A stretch of DNA of 64,000 bases from an uncultured Erwinia sp. (GTDB lineage: Bacteria > Pseudomonadota > Gammaproteobacteria > Enterobacterales > Enterobacteriaceae), in contig CAMIKG010000004.1 in assembly GCA_946221915.1 (NCBI GenBank), positions 1-64,000 on the forward strand, read 5' to 3'. Under the pieces are notes generated by a model that saw only the letters and a list, made by a program, of their open reading frames with translations, made no database searches and was not told the origin of the DNA. This document shows, one piece after another, positions 1 through 8,173 of the stretch. Each line of letters begins with the position of its first letter. Positions within the stretch are counted from its first letter, which is position 1. A program made the position numbers and the translations under genes.

Positions 1-55
1 GGAAAACTGCGTGCGCTCGGCCGATAACGGCGCGAGTTGGGTGGAGTTTCAGTAA
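1..55 (+). CDS. 3' end of a protein with an Asp-box (BNR repeat)
   Basis: Only the last 17 codons are in the window, read from base 2 to a TAA at 53-55. The tail contains S-A-D-N-G-A-S-W, which fits the Asp-box pattern S-x-D-x-G-x-x-W of sialidase-like and other beta-propeller repeats. A BNR/sialidase-like propeller is therefore possible, but one motif cannot fix the function. It faces the leftward operon that follows, with a GC-rich hairpin repeat between them. Confidence 0.5.
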   Translation, partial: ENCVRSADNGASWVEFQ

Positions 56-65
56 GCGCCTCATC

Positions 66-102
66 CCCTCCCCCGCGTTGTGGGGGAGGGTCAGGGAGGG
101 GG
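66..102 (-). repeat. GC-rich hairpin repeat, copy 1
   Basis: A 9-bp stem (CCCTCCCCC at 66-74 with GGGGGAGGG at 82-90) is followed by a second purine block at 94-102. Read on the minus strand, the layout matches the element at 57386-57421 (CCCCCTCCC, three bases, CCCTCCCCC, seven-base loop, GGGGGAGGG). This makes it a dispersed intergenic repeat. It lies between two converging genes and could also act as a terminator. Confidence 0.65.
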
Positions 103-137
103 AAATGATGACACCTTACCTGTTACCTGTCTCCATG

Positions 138-1064
138 CTACAGCTTCTGATTGCGGTCAGCAAATTGCTGATAATTTTCTTTATTAATCAGCTGATACGG
201 CACCCAGTTGTAGGCTTCGGTTTTCTGATTATCCAGCATCGCTTTGGTCACCTGCACTGCGCCTTTGGCCTGACCGGCGGCATCCTGGAAAATGGTCAGC
301 GCCAGCTGGCCATTTTTGACAAACTGCAAACCGTCTGGCGTACCGTCAATTCCCGCCACCACGATATGGCTGTTTTTCGCCTGCGACAGCGCCATAATTG
401 CACCAATCGCCATCTCATCATTATTGGCGGCAATGGCGTCAATCGGCGCACCGTTCAGTATCCAGCCAGAGACGATATCCACCGCCTCATTACGCTGCCA
501 TTTGGCGGTCTGCTTCTCCACCACCTTCATATCTTTGTATTTCGCGATCACCGCCTCCACCGCACGGGTACGCTCACGCGCTTCCTCACTGGATAACGCG
601 CCGATCAGAATCGCCACATTGCCGCGATAGTTCATCTGCTTCGCCAGCGCTTCCATCTGCATTTCGCCACCCAGCGCCGAGTCGGAACCAACATACGACA
701 TCATGCCGCTCAGTTTCACTTCCGGTTTACGGTTGACGAAAATCAGCGGGATCTTCGCGCGTGATGCCGCCGCCATCATCGGTCTGACACCCTGGGTATC
801 CACCGGATTGAGAATAATCGCGTCGACGCCCTGATTAATAAAATCGTCCACCTGCTGCACCTGTAAGGCCACATCGCCTTTGGCGTCAACAAACTGGCCG
901 TCCAGCTGCTGTTTTTTCATTTCATCAATCATCTGCGTGCGCAGTATAGAGACAAAATTCAGGTCAAAATTGGCCAGCGCCACGCCAACACGTAACTCCT
1001 TCGCCTGGCAGGTGAAAGCCATGACTGCACTGAATGCGATGCACAGCACCGTTGTTATTTTCAT
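138..1064 (-). CDS. Periplasmic sugar-binding protein (ribose/inositol type)
   Basis: A 308-residue protein of the type I periplasmic sugar-binding family (Peripla_BP_4, as in ribose- and myo-inositol-binding proteins). Residues 1-21 form a Sec signal peptide ending T-C-Q-A before K-E-L-R-V-G-V, the usual first beta strand. The family blocks N-P-V-D-T and G-I-D-G-T-P-D are present and the length is normal. It is the last gene of the leftward polyol operon, 112 bp after the isomerase gene and behind a hairpin. No ABC ATPase or permease is visible, while the operon has its own MFS transporter. It may therefore serve an ABC system elsewhere or a chemoreceptor. The ligand is inferred from context only. 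Confidence 0.85.
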   Translation of the reverse strand: MKITTVLCIAFSAVMAFTCQAKELRVGVALANFDLNFVSILRTQMIDEMKKQQLDGQFVDAKGDVALQVQQVDDFINQGVDAIILNPVDTQGVRPMMAAASRAKIPLIFVNRKPEVKLSGMMSYVGSDSALGGEMQMEALAKQMNYRGNVAILIGALSSEEARERTRAVEAVIAKYKDMKVVEKQTAKWQRNEAVDIVSGWILNGAPIDAIAANNDEMAIGAIMALSQAKNSHIVVAGIDGTPDGLQFVKNGQLALTIFQDAAGQAKGAVQVTKAMLDNQKTEAYNWVPYQLINKENYQQFADRNQKL

Positions 1065-1147
1065 GATCGTTTCCTGTAGTTAGAGGTCTTTTATTGTTTT
1101 ATGCAGGAGTACAACGACAGGTGTGTGAATGTCACCTCCGGGTTAAA

Positions 1148-1168
1148 GGTGGCGGAGCATCCGCCACC
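1148..1168 (-). terminator. Intercistronic hairpin
   Basis: A perfect 9-bp stem (GGTGGCGGA / TCCGCCACC, loop of 3) lies just past the isomerase stop codon. On the minus strand it is followed by a short T run (TTTAA). It may partly terminate transcription or protect the upstream mRNA, setting a different level for the binding-protein gene. Confidence 0.55.
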
Positions 1169-1176
1169 CGCTTCTG

Positions 1177-1956
1177 TTACAGCGTGAAGTGATCGCGGAA
1201 CTGCGCCAGCGCCGCGTCACTGTCACCCTGCGCCCAGCCTTCCAGCGCCACCGTGCCGCGATAATCCATCTCGTGCAGCGTGCGCGCGATAGCGCGATAG
1301 TTGATTTCACCGGTGCCCGGCTGGCAGCGGCCCGGCACATCCGCTACCTGAATCTCGCCGATGGCGCTGCCGCTGCGTTTCAGCAGCTCGATCAGGTTGC
1401 CCTCACCGATTTGCGCGTGGTACAGGTCGAGATTCATCTTGCAGGCCGGGCTGTTGACCGCTTCCACCAGCGCCAGCGTGTCGCAGGCTCTGGCAAACGG
1501 TGTGCCGGGATGATCCACTGCCGTGTTGAGGTTTTCGAGGGTAAATACTTTGCCCGCCTTTTCCCCCAGCGCCGCCAGCTGACGCAGCGTGTCACAGGCG
1601 GTTAACCACATCGCGCCACTGACCACTTCCACCGGTTTCACCGGCAGCCCTTTATCATCCAGCCCGGTGCCGTGCAGGTTGAGCGCCGGACAGTTCAGCC
1701 GCTGCGCCACCGCCAGCGACTCCTGTGCCGTGTTCAGCAGCGCGTCGATTTGATCGTCATCGGTCAGGTTGCCGGAGAGATAGCCGGTCATCGAGGTAAA
1801 GCGCGCCCCGGTCGCCACCAGCGCATCAATATCTTTGTTCGCCCAGTTCCAGATCTCGACGCCAAAACCGAGCTGGTGAATGCGTTGCACCCGCTCAATA
1901 AACGGCAGATCGAGAAAAACCATCTCAGCACAAACAGAAAGTGTGTAACTCGCCAT
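1177..1956 (-). CDS. Sugar isomerase/epimerase, TIM barrel (hydroxypyruvate isomerase-like)
   Basis: A 259-residue protein of the xylose isomerase-like TIM-barrel family (AP endonuclease 2 superfamily), which includes Hyi and the inosose-processing IolE and IolI enzymes. Metal-ligand-like blocks are visible: F-T-L-E-N-L-N near the middle, L-D-L-Y-H-A-Q after it, and V-A-L-E-G-W near the end. It starts 3 bases after the stop codon of the Gfo/Idh/MocA dehydrogenase gene, so the two are translationally linked and probably act in sequence, oxidation then isomerisation. Whether the substrate is an inosose, a keto-sugar or hydroxypyruvate cannot be read from the sequence. Confidence 0.8.
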   Translation of the reverse strand: MASYTLSVCAEMVFLDLPFIERVQRIHQLGFGVEIWNWANKDIDALVATGARFTSMTGYLSGNLTDDDQIDALLNTAQESLAVAQRLNCPALNLHGTGLDDKGLPVKPVEVVSGAMWLTACDTLRQLAALGEKAGKVFTLENLNTAVDHPGTPFARACDTLALVEAVNSPACKMNLDLYHAQIGEGNLIELLKRSGSAIGEIQVADVPGRCQPGTGEINYRAIARTLHEMDYRGTVALEGWAQGDSDAALAQFRDHFTL

Positions 1957-1959
1957 CTC

Positions 1960-2973
1960 TTATCCTCGTAATGCAACAGGTTTGCCCTGCTGCACTGACG
2001 CAATACAGGCCAGCGCAATTTCCAGGGCATTACGCGCATCTTCGCCGCTGGCACGCGGTTGCGCGCCAGTGCGAATGCAGTGCACAAACTCGGTCAGCTC
2101 TGCGACATAGGCATCGCGCAGCAAATCGGTGTCCTGACGGGAAGTATCAACGGAAATCCCGTGCTGGTCGTATCGCACGCAGTTATTGAGATTGATATTG
2201 CCTGCCTGCAGCATGCCGGCACTGCCAAACACTTCGCCGCGCACGTCGTAGCCATACACCGCCTGGAAATTGGCTTCGGCAGTGGCTATCGCGCCGTTAT
2301 CGAAACGGATCGTCACCACCGAGGTGTCCAGCAGCCCTTTGTCTTTAAAGTCCGGGCGCACCAGCGCATCGGCGAGGGCATACACTTCAACTGGTTTGGC
2401 CCCACGGTTAAAATGCAGCAGGGTGTCGAAATCATGGATCAACGTTTCAAGGAAAATGGTCCACTGCGGGATGGGCGCCGGATCGCGCAGCTGCGGATCG
2501 CGCGTCACCGAACGCGACAGCTGCACAGTGCCCAGCTTACCGGCGGCGATCTCTTCCAGTGCAGCGGCAAAGCCGGAGACAAAACGACGGTTAAAACCGA
2601 CCTGCAGCACCACGCCCGCCTGCCGTGCGGTCTGGATTGCGTGGTCGGCCTCTTCCAGCGTCACCGCCATCGGTTTTTCACAGAATACATGCTTGCCGGC
2701 ACGTGCGGCAGCAACCACCAGCTCAGCATGGGTGCGCGCCGGTGCAGCAATCACCACCGCATCGATATCAGCATCCTCCAGCATCGCCTGCGGCTCAGTG
2801 AAATATTTTTCCGCCTCCAGCGATGCCGCCAGCTTTTGCGCCGCGCCGGGTACCGGATCGGCCACCGCCGCCAGCACCGCGCCAGGAATGCGATACGCCA
2901 GACTGCTGGCGTGGAAACTGCCCATACGGCCAGCACCAATCAGGCCAACACGGATTTTGCTTACTGCGGACAT
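1960..2973 (-). CDS. Gfo/Idh/MocA-family dehydrogenase (inositol 2-dehydrogenase-like)
   Basis: A 337-residue NAD(P)-dependent oxidoreductase. The N-terminal Rossmann fold carries G-L-I-G-A-G-R-M-G near residue 11, and the family signature E-K-P-M-A lies near residue 99. The C-terminal domain has L-I-H-D-F-D-T, matching the catalytic Asp/His region of inositol dehydrogenases (IolG). It sits between the MFS transporter (15 bp upstream) and the isomerase. The expected role is oxidation of a polyol or sugar hydroxyl to a ketone after uptake. Myo-, scyllo- or chiro-inositol are the likeliest substrates by family resemblance, but many Gfo/Idh/MocA enzymes use other sugars. Confidence 0.85.
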   Translation of the reverse strand: MSAVSKIRVGLIGAGRMGSFHASSLAYRIPGAVLAAVADPVPGAAQKLAASLEAEKYFTEPQAMLEDADIDAVVIAAPARTHAELVVAAARAGKHVFCEKPMAVTLEEADHAIQTARQAGVVLQVGFNRRFVSGFAAALEEIAAGKLGTVQLSRSVTRDPQLRDPAPIPQWTIFLETLIHDFDTLLHFNRGAKPVEVYALADALVRPDFKDKGLLDTSVVTIRFDNGAIATAEANFQAVYGYDVRGEVFGSAGMLQAGNINLNNCVRYDQHGISVDTSRQDTDLLRDAYVAELTEFVHCIRTGAQPRASGEDARNALEIALACIASVQQGKPVALRG

Positions 2974-2988
2974 AACGACTCCTTAATC

Positions 2989-4440
2989 TCAGTTACAGGT
3001 TTTGGAAATAACAGTTTCAGACGGGTTGCTGAGCTGCGGCTGCGCGGCAAAGCGCCGCGATTTCGACAGCATCAGCGCCTCGATTTTTTCCAGCGGCACG
3101 CCGCGGGTTTCAGGCAGGAAGCGTTTCACGAACCAGAAGGCCAGCAGGCAGCCGATGGCGCACAGCATCAGCGGGAACGCACCGTGGAAATGGTTCATCA
3201 GCAGCTCACTGCGGTTCATTAACGGGAAACTCTGGGTGACAATAAAATTGGCGACGTACATCGAGCAGAAGCTGAAGCCCATCGCCACCGCACGCATGCG
3301 GTTAGGGAAGATTTCCGAGATGATCAGCCATGCGCCGAGGCTCCAGGAGAGGCCAAAGATCAGCACAAACGCCACCAGCCCGGCGACCGGCAGATAGCCG
3401 CCGCTGTGGTTGATAAATGACCAGGCGGTAAACAGCAGCGACAGCGCGCAGCCGAGCGCGCCCCAGCGCAACAGCGGAACGCGGCCCAGTTTATCCACCA
3501 TCAGCAGTGCCACAGAGACGCCGATCAGCAGGCCCGCGCCGAGGAAGATGCTCTGGAACAGCGACGCCTGCGTGCTGGCAGTAATGTTCTGCAGCAGCGA
3601 CGGTGCGTAATAGAGCAGAATGTTAATTCCGGACACCTGCTGCAGTACCGCGATGGCACAACCAATCAGCAGGATATACAGCGACTTACTGTCACGCAGA
3701 ATACTGCGCTGCTGGTGCTGGCTGGCTTCACGCTGAATGGCGTGATTAATCTCCTGCAGCAGACTGGCGGCGTGCTGCGGATTAGAGAGCGTGCTCAGCA
3801 CATGCAGCGCTTTCTGCTGCTGGCCGCGCATCGCATACCAGCGCGGTGACTCCGGCATAAACGGCACCAGGCCGATGAACAGTACGCACGGTACCAGCCC
3901 GGATGCCAGCATCCAGCGCCAGCCTTCGCTGACCAGCCACTCATGCGGCATGCCGCGCGCAATCAGGTAGTTGACGATATACACCGTCACCTGGCCGCCG
4001 ACCATCAGCAGTTGCTGCATGCCGAGCATGCGGCCACGGTAATCTTTTGGCGAGATTTCAGCGATATACAGCGGTGTGACTACCGACGCCATACCCACCG
4101 CCAGCCCGCCGAGCATCCGCCAGATAACAAAGCTGCTCAGCGTATCCGCCAGCGCAGAACCCACCGCTGAAGCGATAAACAGCAGTGCGGTGAGGATCAG
4201 AGTGCTTTTACGTCCATAGCGGTTCGACACATATCCGACGCCCCAGGCGCCAAATATACAGCCGAGGATCACATTGGATACCGCCCAGCCACTCTCCAGC
4301 GGCGTCAGCTGCAGACGCTCCGTCAGCGGGTCAATCACCCCGGAGATCACTGAGGCGTCATAGCCCAGGATCACGCCGCTTAATGACGCGACCGCACTAA
4401 TAAACAGAATTCTCAACAGGTTATGTCGTCGTTGACTCAT
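2989..4440 (-). CDS. MFS sugar/polyol:proton symporter
   Basis: A 483-residue inner-membrane protein of the MFS sugar porter family (XylE, AraE, GalP, IolT). About 12 hydrophobic helices are visible, with family motifs including an N-R-Y-G-R-K-S loop after helix 2, P-E-S-P-R-W-Y before the central loop, and P-E-T-R-G near the C-terminus. I chose the ATG at 4440 because AAAGGA lies just upstream and translation begins M-S-Q-R-R-H-N. A longer open frame to 4563 would add a cysteine-rich stretch unlike any MFS N-terminus and would cover the sigma-54 promoter. It is the first gene of the leftward operon. Confidence 0.9.
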   Translation of the reverse strand: MSQRRHNLLRILFISAVASLSGVILGYDASVISGVIDPLTERLQLTPLESGWAVSNVILGCIFGAWGVGYVSNRYGRKSTLILTALLFIASAVGSALADTLSSFVIWRMLGGLAVGMASVVTPLYIAEISPKDYRGRMLGMQQLLMVGGQVTVYIVNYLIARGMPHEWLVSEGWRWMLASGLVPCVLFIGLVPFMPESPRWYAMRGQQQKALHVLSTLSNPQHAASLLQEINHAIQREASQHQQRSILRDSKSLYILLIGCAIAVLQQVSGINILLYYAPSLLQNITASTQASLFQSIFLGAGLLIGVSVALLMVDKLGRVPLLRWGALGCALSLLFTAWSFINHSGGYLPVAGLVAFVLIFGLSWSLGAWLIISEIFPNRMRAVAMGFSFCSMYVANFIVTQSFPLMNRSELLMNHFHGAFPLMLCAIGCLLAFWFVKRFLPETRGVPLEKIEALMLSKSRRFAAQPQLSNPSETVISKTCN

Positions 4441-4488
4441 CACTTGTCCTTTCTTTTTATGTTTGCAGGGAACAGTGACAGACATAAC

Positions 4489-4503
4489 GCAAAAGCTGTG
4501 CCA
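4489..4503 (-). promoter_or_regulatory. Sigma-54 (-24/-12) promoter of the polyol operon
   Basis: On the minus strand, TGGCAC is followed by five bases and TTGC. The GG and GC dinucleotides are separated by exactly 10 bp, the consensus spacing for RpoN promoters. Transcription would start near 4478, about 37 bases before the MFS start codon at 4440. The divergent gene encodes a sigma-54 activator, which strongly supports the assignment. Confidence 0.85.
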
Positions 4504-4568
4504 GCCCGAAAACAGAAAGTTTTGTGAGGCGAGCCACAGAGTTGATGCACAACATGGCAACAAAATTT

Positions 4569-4588
4569 ACATGTCAACTTAACATGTT
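4569..4588. promoter_or_regulatory. Candidate upstream activator sites
   Basis: Two ACATGT hexamers start 13 bp apart (4569 and 4582). The second lies inside the perfect palindrome AACATGTT. They are about 80-110 bp upstream of the predicted sigma-54 start, where enhancer sites are normally found, and just before the activator gene, so they could also serve autoregulation. Confidence 0.5.
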
Positions 4589-4623
4589 CAGAAAATGGAC
4601 ATAGCAGACAACCAGGAGACACG

Positions 4624-6576
4624 ATGAGCAACCTGATGCCAGCCAGTGACAGTGAAGAAGGGATTTTCAGCCTGCCTGAAGGACGTCAGGCGCGTGCGGT
4701 GGAGCGCCAGCTGGAACTGAACTGGCTGCGTTTTCGTGCCGGTGAAACGCCCGGTGACATGCGCCCCGCCATTCTCGCCTCCTGGCAACGCGCCCGCGCT
4801 GCCGGCATCGCTGCTGATGAGTTTCACTATGTCTCCGCGGCACCCGCCGAGCTGGAGAATATTCTGGCCGCGAATGCCGAACTGATCGAAGTGGCGCGCG
4901 AGGTGATGGAAAACCTGCTGGCTTATAACCCGGACGGCCATATCAACCTCACCGATGCCAGCGGCGTCACCCTCTCTTATTGCGGCCAGCAGCTGACGCC
5001 GGTTGGCAGTATCCTGAGCGAAGCGGTCCAGGGCACCAACTGCACCGGGCGCTGCCTGCAGGAGAAGAAGCTGGTATACGTGCTGAGCGGTGAAAACTGG
5101 AAGATGGCGCTGCGCCAGCGCAACCTGCCGTGCGCCGCCGCCCCGGTGCGCAACAGCGAAGGCGAGATGATTGGCGTGCTGACGCTCACCACCCGTGCGG
5201 ATAATTTCAATACCCATACGCTGGGCACCGTGCAGGCCGCGGCGGAAGCCATTGGTCAGCAGCTGACATTGCGCCGTCTGCTGGCGGAACAAACCTCGAT
5301 TCTGGAAACGCTTAATGAGGGCGTGATCGTGTTCGATCGCCACGGCGTGATCAAAACCGTTAACCGTTATGCCCGGCAGATCTTCCGTAATATTCCGCTG
5401 CAGGGCGTCGCCATCGACCCGGCGCTCAATCCGCAGTCCGGCAGTTTACTCACCCACGGTTTCTGTAATGACCGCGAGATGACCTTCAGTCCGGCCCCCG
5501 AACAGCGTCTCTCCTGTCTGGTGTCGCTGATGCCAGCGCCCAACGGTGGCCGCGTGCTGTCGCTGCGGGAAAACCAGCGCATCCGCGCCATTACCCGCCG
5601 GGTGATTGGCGTTAGCGCCAGCTACACCTTTGAGATGATCCGGGGTCACTCGCAGGCGATTAAAGAGGCGATTTACCAGGCGCGCACCAGCGCGCGCAGC
5701 GACAGCACGGTGCTGCTGACGGGCGAGAGCGGCACCGGCAAGGAGCTGTTTGCCCAGGCGATCCACAACGCCAGCCAGCGCGCCAGCGAGCCTTTTATTG
5801 CGCTTAACTGCGGCGCACTGCCGCGCGACCTGGTTCAGAGTGAGCTGTTTGGCTATGCCGACGGCGCATTTACCGGCTCACGACGCGGCGGCTCCGCCGG
5901 CAAGTTCGAACTGGCCGATGGCGGCACGCTGTTTCTCGATGAAATCGGCGAGATGCCGCTGGAAGCGCAAACCAGCCTGCTGCGCGTGTTGCAGGAAAAT
6001 GAGGTGGTGCGTATTGGCGCGGCGCATCCGCTGCCGGTCAATGTGCGTATTATTGCCGCCACCAACTGCGACCTGGTGCAGGCAGTGGAAAATGGCGCGT
6101 TCCGCCGCGATCTTTACTACCGCCTGAATGTGATGTCGATTGCCGTCCCCGCGTTACGCGAACGGCCGCAGGACATCGCCGAGCTGATCGCCAGCTTCAG
6201 TGAGAAGCAGTGTGCGGCGCTGCAGCGTTTGCCGCCGCAGCTGTCAGCAGAAGCCAGCACCTGTCTTGAAGCGTGGCACTGGCCGGGTAATGTGCGTGAG
6301 CTGGAGAACCTTGTCGAACGGCTGATTAACCTGTGCGAAGGAGTGACCATCACGCTGGCGGATTTACCGCCGGAGATGACGCAACAGCTGCCACCCGTCA
6401 GCACGCCTGACGCCTCCGCCCGGCTGGAAGATGCCGAACGCCAGCATATTGTCGCTGTTATCCGCCAGCACGCAGGCAATCTGCGCCAGTCCGCCGCCAC
6501 GCTGGGGATCTCCCGTACCGCGCTGTATAACAAGCTGAAGCTGTGGGCAATCGACCCGGCTCAGTTACGGCAATAG
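4624..6576 (+). CDS. Sigma-54-dependent activator, AcoR/DhaR type
   Basis: A 650-residue enhancer-binding protein. Residues 75-215 form a GAF-like sensor with several cysteines (C-G-Q-Q, N-C-T-G-R-C, L-P-C-A-A-A). Residues 222-315 form a PAS-like domain. An AAA+ core at about 338-565 has Walker A G-E-S-G-T-G-K-E (367-374) and Walker B G-G-T-L-F-L-D-E (433-440). A Fis-type helix-turn-helix lies at 605-645. The sigma-54 contact loop reads G-A-F-T-G-S (414-419) instead of the usual G-A-F-T-G-A. The gene diverges from the polyol operon, whose promoter is of sigma-54 type, so it is almost certainly that operon's activator. The ligand sensed by the GAF domain is unknown. Confidence 0.9.
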   Translation: MSNLMPASDSEEGIFSLPEGRQARAVERQLELNWLRFRAGETPGDMRPAILASWQRARAAGIAADEFHYVSAAPAELENILAANAELIEVAREVMENLLAYNPDGHINLTDASGVTLSYCGQQLTPVGSILSEAVQGTNCTGRCLQEKKLVYVLSGENWKMALRQRNLPCAAAPVRNSEGEMIGVLTLTTRADNFNTHTLGTVQAAAEAIGQQLTLRRLLAEQTSILETLNEGVIVFDRHGVIKTVNRYARQIFRNIPLQGVAIDPALNPQSGSLLTHGFCNDREMTFSPAPEQRLSCLVSLMPAPNGGRVLSLRENQRIRAITRRVIGVSASYTFEMIRGHSQAIKEAIYQARTSARSDSTVLLTGESGTGKELFAQAIHNASQRASEPFIALNCGALPRDLVQSELFGYADGAFTGSRRGGSAGKFELADGGTLFLDEIGEMPLEAQTSLLRVLQENEVVRIGAAHPLPVNVRIIAATNCDLVQAVENGAFRRDLYYRLNVMSIAVPALRERPQDIAELIASFSEKQCAALQRLPPQLSAEASTCLEAWHWPGNVRELENLVERLINLCEGVTITLADLPPEMTQQLPPVSTPDASARLEDAERQHIVAVIRQHAGNLRQSAATLGISRTALYNKLKLWAIDPAQLRQ

Positions 6577-6632
6577 CGCCCAGTCACCCGCCTCAGCAGC
6601 GGCAGAAAAAATAGACGCTTTCAGCTGCTTAC

Positions 6633-6665
6633 TTCCCCGCCAGCGCGCGGGGAAATGATTTTTAA
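6633..6665 (+). terminator. Weak terminator after the sigma-54 activator gene
   Basis: TTCCCCGC and GCGGGGAA form an 8-bp stem with a 6-base loop, followed by ATGATTTTTA. The T run is short and slightly displaced, so termination is plausible but not certain. Confidence 0.45.
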
Positions 6666-6752
6666 CCCTTTTTTCAGCCACTTCTGACCAATAATTGCCA
6701 TCGTAAACGACTACACTCTCAGCTGGACCTAAAACCGAATCTGAGGTGATGT

Positions 6753-7769
6753 GTGAAAATTAAAAGCTATGCGGCGCTGGCGGCTGGTCAGGCTCTCGAA
6801 CTGTATGAGTATGAAGCTGGCGCGCTGGGTGCAGAGGAAGTTGAAGTTGAGGTCGAATATTGCGGCGTGTGCCACTCTGACCTGTCGATGATCGACAACG
6901 AATGGGGCATCTCCAGCTACCCGACCATTGCCGGGCATGAAGTGATTGGCCGCGTGGCGGCGCTGGGTGAAGCCGCGAAAAATAAAGGGTTGTCCGTCGG
7001 CCAGCGTGTCGGTATCGGCTGGACGGCGAAAAGCTGCCAGCACTGCGATCCGTGCATTAATGGCGACCAGGTTAACTGCCAGAACGGCACCGTGCCGACC
7101 ATTCTCAACCACGGCGGTTTCGCGGAAAAACTGCGCGCCGACTGGCAGTGGGTGATTCCATTACCCGAGAAACTGGATGCCGCCACGGCTGGTCCGTTGC
7201 TGTGCGGTGGTATCACCGTGTTTAAACCGCTGCTGATGAGCAATATCACTGCCACCAGCCGCGTCGGTGTGATTGGTATCGGCGGTCTCGGCCATATCGC
7301 GATTAAACTGCTGCGCGCACTGGGCGCGGAAGTGGTGGCTTTCAGCTCCACGCCAGCGAAAGAGCAGTCGATTCTGGAGATGGGCGCAGATGAAGTGGTC
7401 AACAGCCGCGACGCAGAAGCGCTGAAACAGCAGGCGGGTCGTTTCGATCTGATTATCAGCACTGTGGCGGTGGATCTCGACTGGCAGCCGTACTTCGATG
7501 CGCTGGCGCCAAAAGGCAAGTTCCACACCGTCGGCGCAGTGATGAAGCCGTTCCAGGTGCGCGCGTTCGATTTGATTATGGGTGATAAAGCGGTGACGGG
7601 TTCTTCCACCGGTTCCCCGGGCCAGCTGCGTTCGCTGCTGAAACTGGCTTCGCGCGCCAATATCGCGCCGAAAGCAGAGTTCTTCCCGATGTCAAAAATC
7701 AACGACGCGCTGGATCACGTACGCGCCGGTAAAGCGAATTTCCGCGTGGTGTTAAAAGCGGACTTCTGA
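6753..7769 (+). CDS. ahr: NADPH-dependent aldehyde reductase Ahr
   Basis: A 338-residue zinc-dependent medium-chain dehydrogenase that aligns over its full length with E. coli Ahr (YjgB), which reduces a broad range of aldehydes to alcohols with NADPH. Visible features are catalytic zinc ligands C37, H41 (in C-G-V-C-H-S-D-L) and H62 (G-H-E), structural zinc cysteines C95, C98, C101 and C109, and the nucleotide loop G-I-G-G-L-G at 175-180. It starts at GTG with GAGGTG eight bases upstream; a nearby ATG is in another frame. It appears monocistronic, between two hairpins. The role is cytosolic aldehyde detoxification. Confidence 0.95.
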   Translation: MKIKSYAALAAGQALELYEYEAGALGAEEVEVEVEYCGVCHSDLSMIDNEWGISSYPTIAGHEVIGRVAALGEAAKNKGLSVGQRVGIGWTAKSCQHCDPCINGDQVNCQNGTVPTILNHGGFAEKLRADWQWVIPLPEKLDAATAGPLLCGGITVFKPLLMSNITATSRVGVIGIGGLGHIAIKLLRALGAEVVAFSSTPAKEQSILEMGADEVVNSRDAEALKQQAGRFDLIISTVAVDLDWQPYFDALAPKGKFHTVGAVMKPFQVRAFDLIMGDKAVTGSSTGSPGQLRSLLKLASRANIAPKAEFFPMSKINDALDHVRAGKANFRVVLKADF

Positions 7770-7776
7770 TGAGTGA

Positions 7777-7804
7777 GGGTGTGCGTCTGAACAGGCGCAC
7801 ACCC
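7777..7804. terminator. Hairpin between converging ahr and the small membrane gene
   Basis: A perfect 9-bp stem (GGGTGTGCG / CGCACACCC) with a 10-base loop lies directly after the ahr stop codon. T-rich sequence follows a few bases later. Placed between convergent genes, it probably ends transcription of ahr and perhaps of the opposite gene. Confidence 0.5.
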
Positions 7805-7816
7805 CATTTCACGGTT

Positions 7817-8173
7817 TTATTTGCCGGACAAACTCTCCCAGTCTGGCAAATGATTAGCCCGGCGACGCCAGTAGTGGAAGGCCGCCATCAGCACGCCAAA
7901 TAAAATACCCGCGCACAGCGCATTGATGACGGCAAAAGTCAGCGAATATCCGCTGTCACGCCAGATCATCAGCCACATCAGCACACCCCATGCCAGCGTA
8001 AAGTAGCCGCCAAACAGCAGCGTGTTTTGCCAGAAAGGCGCAAACGGCGGCGGCGGCATGCTGATGCCCAGTTTCCAGATTATGCGCATCATAGGCGGCG
8101 CATAATTGCTGCGCCACATCCCTTTGCTGGCCATCATCGCCAGCGCATAGTCTCGCTTTTCTGCAAAGGTCAT
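7817..8173 (-). CDS. Small inner-membrane protein (DUF6404-like)
   Basis: A 118-residue protein with a charged N-terminal segment (M-T-F-A-E-K-R-D-Y), a Met/Pro-rich stretch ending P-P-P-P-F-A-P-F-W, and two hydrophobic helices near residues 50-70 and 78-98 joined by a short W-R-D-S-G loop. It resembles small membrane proteins of unknown function grouped as DUF6404; this family call is from memory. A strong ribosome site (GGAGGAAAGG) precedes the ATG. It is convergent with ahr and divergent from the PQQ dehydrogenase. Function unknown. Confidence 0.7.
   Translation of the reverse strand: MTFAEKRDYALAMMASKGMWRSNYAPPMMRIIWKLGISMPPPPFAPFWQNTLLFGGYFTLAWGVLMWLMIWRDSGYSLTFAVINALCAGILFGVLMAAFHYWRRRANHLPDWESLSGK

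Noticed and set aside
2059..3222. Long rightward open frame opposite the Gfo/Idh/MocA dehydrogenase and the MFS 3' end
   Set aside because: It is a GC-rich antisense shadow: no ribosome site, no recognisable family, and the opposite strand encodes intact conserved proteins.
4441..4563. N-terminal extension of the MFS transporter
   Set aside because: It would contain the sigma-54 promoter and a Cys-rich sequence; the ATG at 4440 has a good ribosome site.
4588..5343. Leftward open frame opposite the sigma-54 activator
   Set aside because: Overlaps the well-supported activator gene, and its product is His/Gln/Arg-rich in the manner of antisense frames.
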